A DNA stretch of 35,455 nucleotides. Origin: Cytobacillus firmus. Its GTDB lineage: Bacteria > Bacillota > Bacilli > Bacillales > Cytobacillaceae. The notes beneath the pieces are model-generated. The model was not told where the DNA came from. It was given only the letters and a program-made list of their open reading frames with translations, and made no database searches. Of the stretch, positions 33,825 to 35,455 are shown in pieces. The translations under genes and the position numbers were made by a program. The stretch covers positions 1 through 35,455 of the forward strand of contig NZ_JAMBOJ010000048.1 in NCBI RefSeq assembly GCF_023715565.1, written 5' to 3'. Within the stretch, counting starts at the first letter, position 1, and each line of letters opens with the position of its first letter.

Positions 33825-35009
33825 ATGGCTGAAGCGTTAACAGGACAAGCAAAAAAACAGACTGCCGTATCTGAAAAAATTTGGTCAAGGGATTTTGTTC
33901 TGATCTTGATGTCCAACTTTTTTATTTTTCTAGGATTTCAAATGACATTACCCACAATCCCTCTTTTTGTGGAAAAATTGGGCGGAAATGACCAGCTGAT
34001 TGGGATAGTAGTCGGGATCTTTACCTTTTCGGCTCTCCTATTGCGTCCTTATGCAGGGCATACGCTGGAGACGAAAGGCAGGCGCTTTGTGTATTTAACA
34101 GGCCTGGCAATTTTCGTGCTTTCAGTTGGGGCATTTGGTTTTATTAATAGTTTAATTTTCTTATTTGTTTTAAGGATTATCCAGGGATTTGGCTGGGGTT
34201 TCTCCACTACAGCCTCGGGTACCATTGCCACTGATTTAATTCCTGCTAAGCGGCGGGGTGAAGGTATGGGCTACTTTGGGCTTTCCGGGAATATTGCCCT
34301 GGCATTCGGCCCCACTCTTGGACTGGCGCTCGCAGGAGTCATCTCTTTCAAATTCTTATTCTTAATTTGTGCCCTGCTGGGTTTAGCCGCACTGGTGTTG
34401 TCATCGAGGATCAACTACAAGGAGGCTGAAAAACAAAGTTTGCCTCAGAAGCGCTGGGACATCTATGAAAAGAGTGCTTTAAGGCCTTCATTTCTATTAT
34501 TTTTCATCACCGTCACCTTTGGTGGAATCGCATCATTTCTTCCTATCTATTCAGCCCAAAAAGGGATAGGCGGAATCCACTGGTACTTCCTGCTGTTTGC
34601 TATAGCCTTAATGCTTTCCCGGACTTTTGCCGGCAGACTATATGATCAAAAAGGTCACAAGGCTGTATTTTTACCAGGAGCGGTGCTGATTATGGCAGCC
34701 ATGTTCCTGCTTGCGTGGCTTCCTAGCAGCATGATTATGTATATTGCTGCGATTCTTTATGGTCTTGGATTTGGATCAGTCCAGCCCGCCCTTCAGGCAT
34801 GGTCTGTAAAAGAAGCGCCTGCCAACCGGCGCGGAATGGCCAATGCAACGTTCTTTTCCTTTTTTGATCTGGGGGTTGGAATTGGCGCCATCGTGTTTGG
34901 GCAGATCGCTTACTTGTTTGGGTATAGCACGATTTATTTAACAGCAGCCGGTTCGGTTGTGATTTCAATTCTATTGTATATCTGGATCCTGATGACAAAT
35001 AGAGGGTAA
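33825..35009 (+). CDS. MFS transporter, drug/metabolite efflux type
   Basis: This 394-residue membrane protein has 12 predicted hydrophobic segments. The loop between segments 2 and 3 carries a motif A variant (RPYAGHTLETKGRRF, about 72-86), and RIIQGFGWGFSTTASGTIATDLIP in segments 4-5 is typical of DHA1-like efflux carriers. The second motif A copy reads RTFAGRLYDQKGHK. The substrate is unknown. GGGAGGAATAAT precedes the ATG, and a TATAAT box lies at 33766-33771. It is the only complete plus-strand gene, divergent from the DmpA-like hydrolase, and is followed by a strong terminator. Confidence 0.92.
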   Translation: MAEALTGQAKKQTAVSEKIWSRDFVLILMSNFFIFLGFQMTLPTIPLFVEKLGGNDQLIGIVVGIFTFSALLLRPYAGHTLETKGRRFVYLTGLAIFVLSVGAFGFINSLIFLFVLRIIQGFGWGFSTTASGTIATDLIPAKRRGEGMGYFGLSGNIALAFGPTLGLALAGVISFKFLFLICALLGLAALVLSSRINYKEAEKQSLPQKRWDIYEKSALRPSFLLFFITVTFGGIASFLPIYSAQKGIGGIHWYFLLFAIALMLSRTFAGRLYDQKGHKAVFLPGAVLIMAAMFLLAWLPSSMIMYIAAILYGLGFGSVQPALQAWSVKEAPANRRGMANATFFSFFDLGVGIGAIVFGQIAYLFGYSTIYLTAAGSVVISILLYIWILMTNRG

Positions 35010-35013
35010 TGTG

Positions 35014-35055
35014 AAAGACGATTTTCCAGGGAGTTGTGGAAAATCGTCTTTTTTG
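35014..35055 (+). terminator. Intrinsic terminator of the MFS gene
   Basis: AAAGACGATTTTCCA and TGGAAAATCGTCTTT form a perfect 15-bp stem with an 8-base loop, followed by further T residues, starting five bases after the stop codon. Confidence 0.93.
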
Positions 35056-35115
35056 ATTTGAGTTTTCAGGAGTTGGGTTTGGTTTGACTTTGGATTTATG
35101 CTGTTTATACTCATA

Positions 35116-35323
35116 GTTGATCCGGGTTCTGACTTTAAACTGGGGGTTCCTGCTGTTTGTGTCCGAAGTTGGCCCGGGTTCTGACTCTAAACCCCTGTTT
35201 TCTTCTGTTTGTGTCCGAAGTTGATCCGGGTTCTGACTTTAAACTGCGGGTTCCTGCTGTTTGTGTCCAAAGTTGGCCCGGGTTCTGACTTTAAACTGCG
35301 GGTTCCTGCTGTTTGTGTCCGAA
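35116..35323. repeat. 52-bp tandem repeat array, four units
   Basis: Units begin at 35116, 35168, 35220 and 35272, each opening with GTTGATCCGGG or GTTGGCCCGGG, continuing TTCTGACT(T/C)TAAAC and mostly ending with CTGTTTGTGTCC. GATCC and GGCCC alternate strictly from unit to unit. A degenerate unit precedes the array (about 35072-35115), and a fifth unit is interrupted after six bases by the IS element. No spacers or cas genes exist, so this is not CRISPR. Confidence 0.9.
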
Positions 35324-35327
35324 GTTG

Positions 35328-35455
35328 ATGGTCAAGCCCATATAATTGTGTAAAAAGAAAATGAGTCAAATTAATTCCTTTGGTCAACAATGTTATCAGC
35401 TACGAAAAACAAGTTGGAGGAATTAATTATGACTCAATTACAGTTCAACCTAAAT
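35328..35455 (+). mobile_element. IS256-family insertion sequence, left end (continues beyond window)
   Basis: The sequence from about 35328 contains CCCATATAATTGTGTAAAAAG, similar to the terminal inverted repeat of IS256-type elements (GTCCGTATAATTGTGTAAAAG as I recall it). It begins exactly where the 52-bp repeat pattern breaks, and a transposase gene starts about 100 bases inside. The exact first base is uncertain by a few positions because it overlaps the repeat. Confidence 0.78.
35429..35455 (+). CDS. IS256-family transposase, first nine codons
   Basis: The open frame MTQLQFNLN starts after GGAGG at a spacing of 8 bases and runs off the window. The opening MTQ(L/V)xF is typical of IS256-family transposases of bacilli and staphylococci. 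The short length limits certainty, but the matching inverted repeat upstream supports the call. Confidence 0.72.

Noticed and set aside
35116..35323. Possible CRISPR array
   Set aside because: The units are contiguous, with no unique spacers and no cas genes; this is a plain tandem repeat.
35187..35390. Minus-strand 67-codon frame over the tandem repeat and IS end
   Set aside because: It merely translates the 52-bp repeat and crosses the IS junction, so it cannot be an old gene.

Overview
The window comes from a Bacillaceae-type Firmicute. The evidence is strong AGGAGG-like ribosome binding sites, moderate-to-low GC, Bacillus-style genes (YulF-, YlmA- and YtoA-like proteins and an IDEAL-domain protein) and ANTAR/EutVW-type control of ethanolamine genes. 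The exact genus cannot be read from the sequence. Nearly every gene is on the minus strand, so biological order runs from high to low coordinates. Only an MFS transporter and the start of an IS256-family transposase are on the plus strand.

Region 1 (1-2152): a Gfo/Idh/MocA oxidoreductase (yulF-like) and an ABC ATPase (ylmA-like).

Region 2 (2153-15480): a carboxylate or CoA-thioester catabolic cluster of unknown substrate. In transcription order it has a class V aminotransferase, a half-length aconitase/LeuC-like protein with lost active-site signatures, a PrpR_N-PAS-AAA+-Fis sigma-54 activator, GlcD/GlcF-type 2-hydroxyacid dehydrogenase subunits, the binding protein TctC, a small orphan ORF, a family III CoA-transferase, a crotonase-family enzyme, TctB, TctA and a gamma-carbonic-anhydrase-like protein. 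Two consensus -24/-12 promoters, one before the aminotransferase and one before tctC, each have 17-bp palindromes of the form YGTTYC-N5-GRAACR upstream. This makes the activator the probable regulator of both arms.

Region 3 (15481-16210): a GT-rich, gene-poor spacer with a degenerate direct repeat, an IDEAL-domain small protein and two terminators.

Region 4 (16211-32639): an ethanolamine-utilisation bacterial microcompartment locus. EutW and EutV (sensor kinase and ANTAR antiterminator) come first, then eutH-eutS-eutP, then eutA-eutB-eutC-eutL-eutE-eutM-pduL-(eut_hyp)-eutN-second BMC-H gene-malate dehydrogenase. A second, divergent eutB2-eutC2 pair lies upstream of eutW. Three intrinsic terminators (before eutH, eutA and eutB2) each overlap the same ANTAR-target-like hairpin core (CAGG-YRAAGGY-GCC), so EutV probably controls all three units by antitermination. 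Ethanolamine would be split to acetaldehyde and ammonia (EutBC, reactivated by EutA), oxidised to acetyl-CoA (EutE) and converted to acetyl-phosphate (PduL) inside a shell of EutM, EutS, EutL, EutN and a tailed BMC-H protein. No EutG-type alcohol dehydrogenase is present. An LDH-like malate dehydrogenase closes the operon and could be the NADH sink.

The strongest lead is the second EutBC pair. EutB1 keeps the known ethanolamine-contacting residues, but EutB2 has Ala where EutB1 has Asp362, plus other changes near the pocket. A shifted amino-alcohol substrate is therefore plausible.

Region 5 (32640-35455): a DmpA/P1-family N-terminal-nucleophile hydrolase, an MFS transporter, a 52-bp tandem repeat array and an IS256-family element that interrupts the array and runs off the window.
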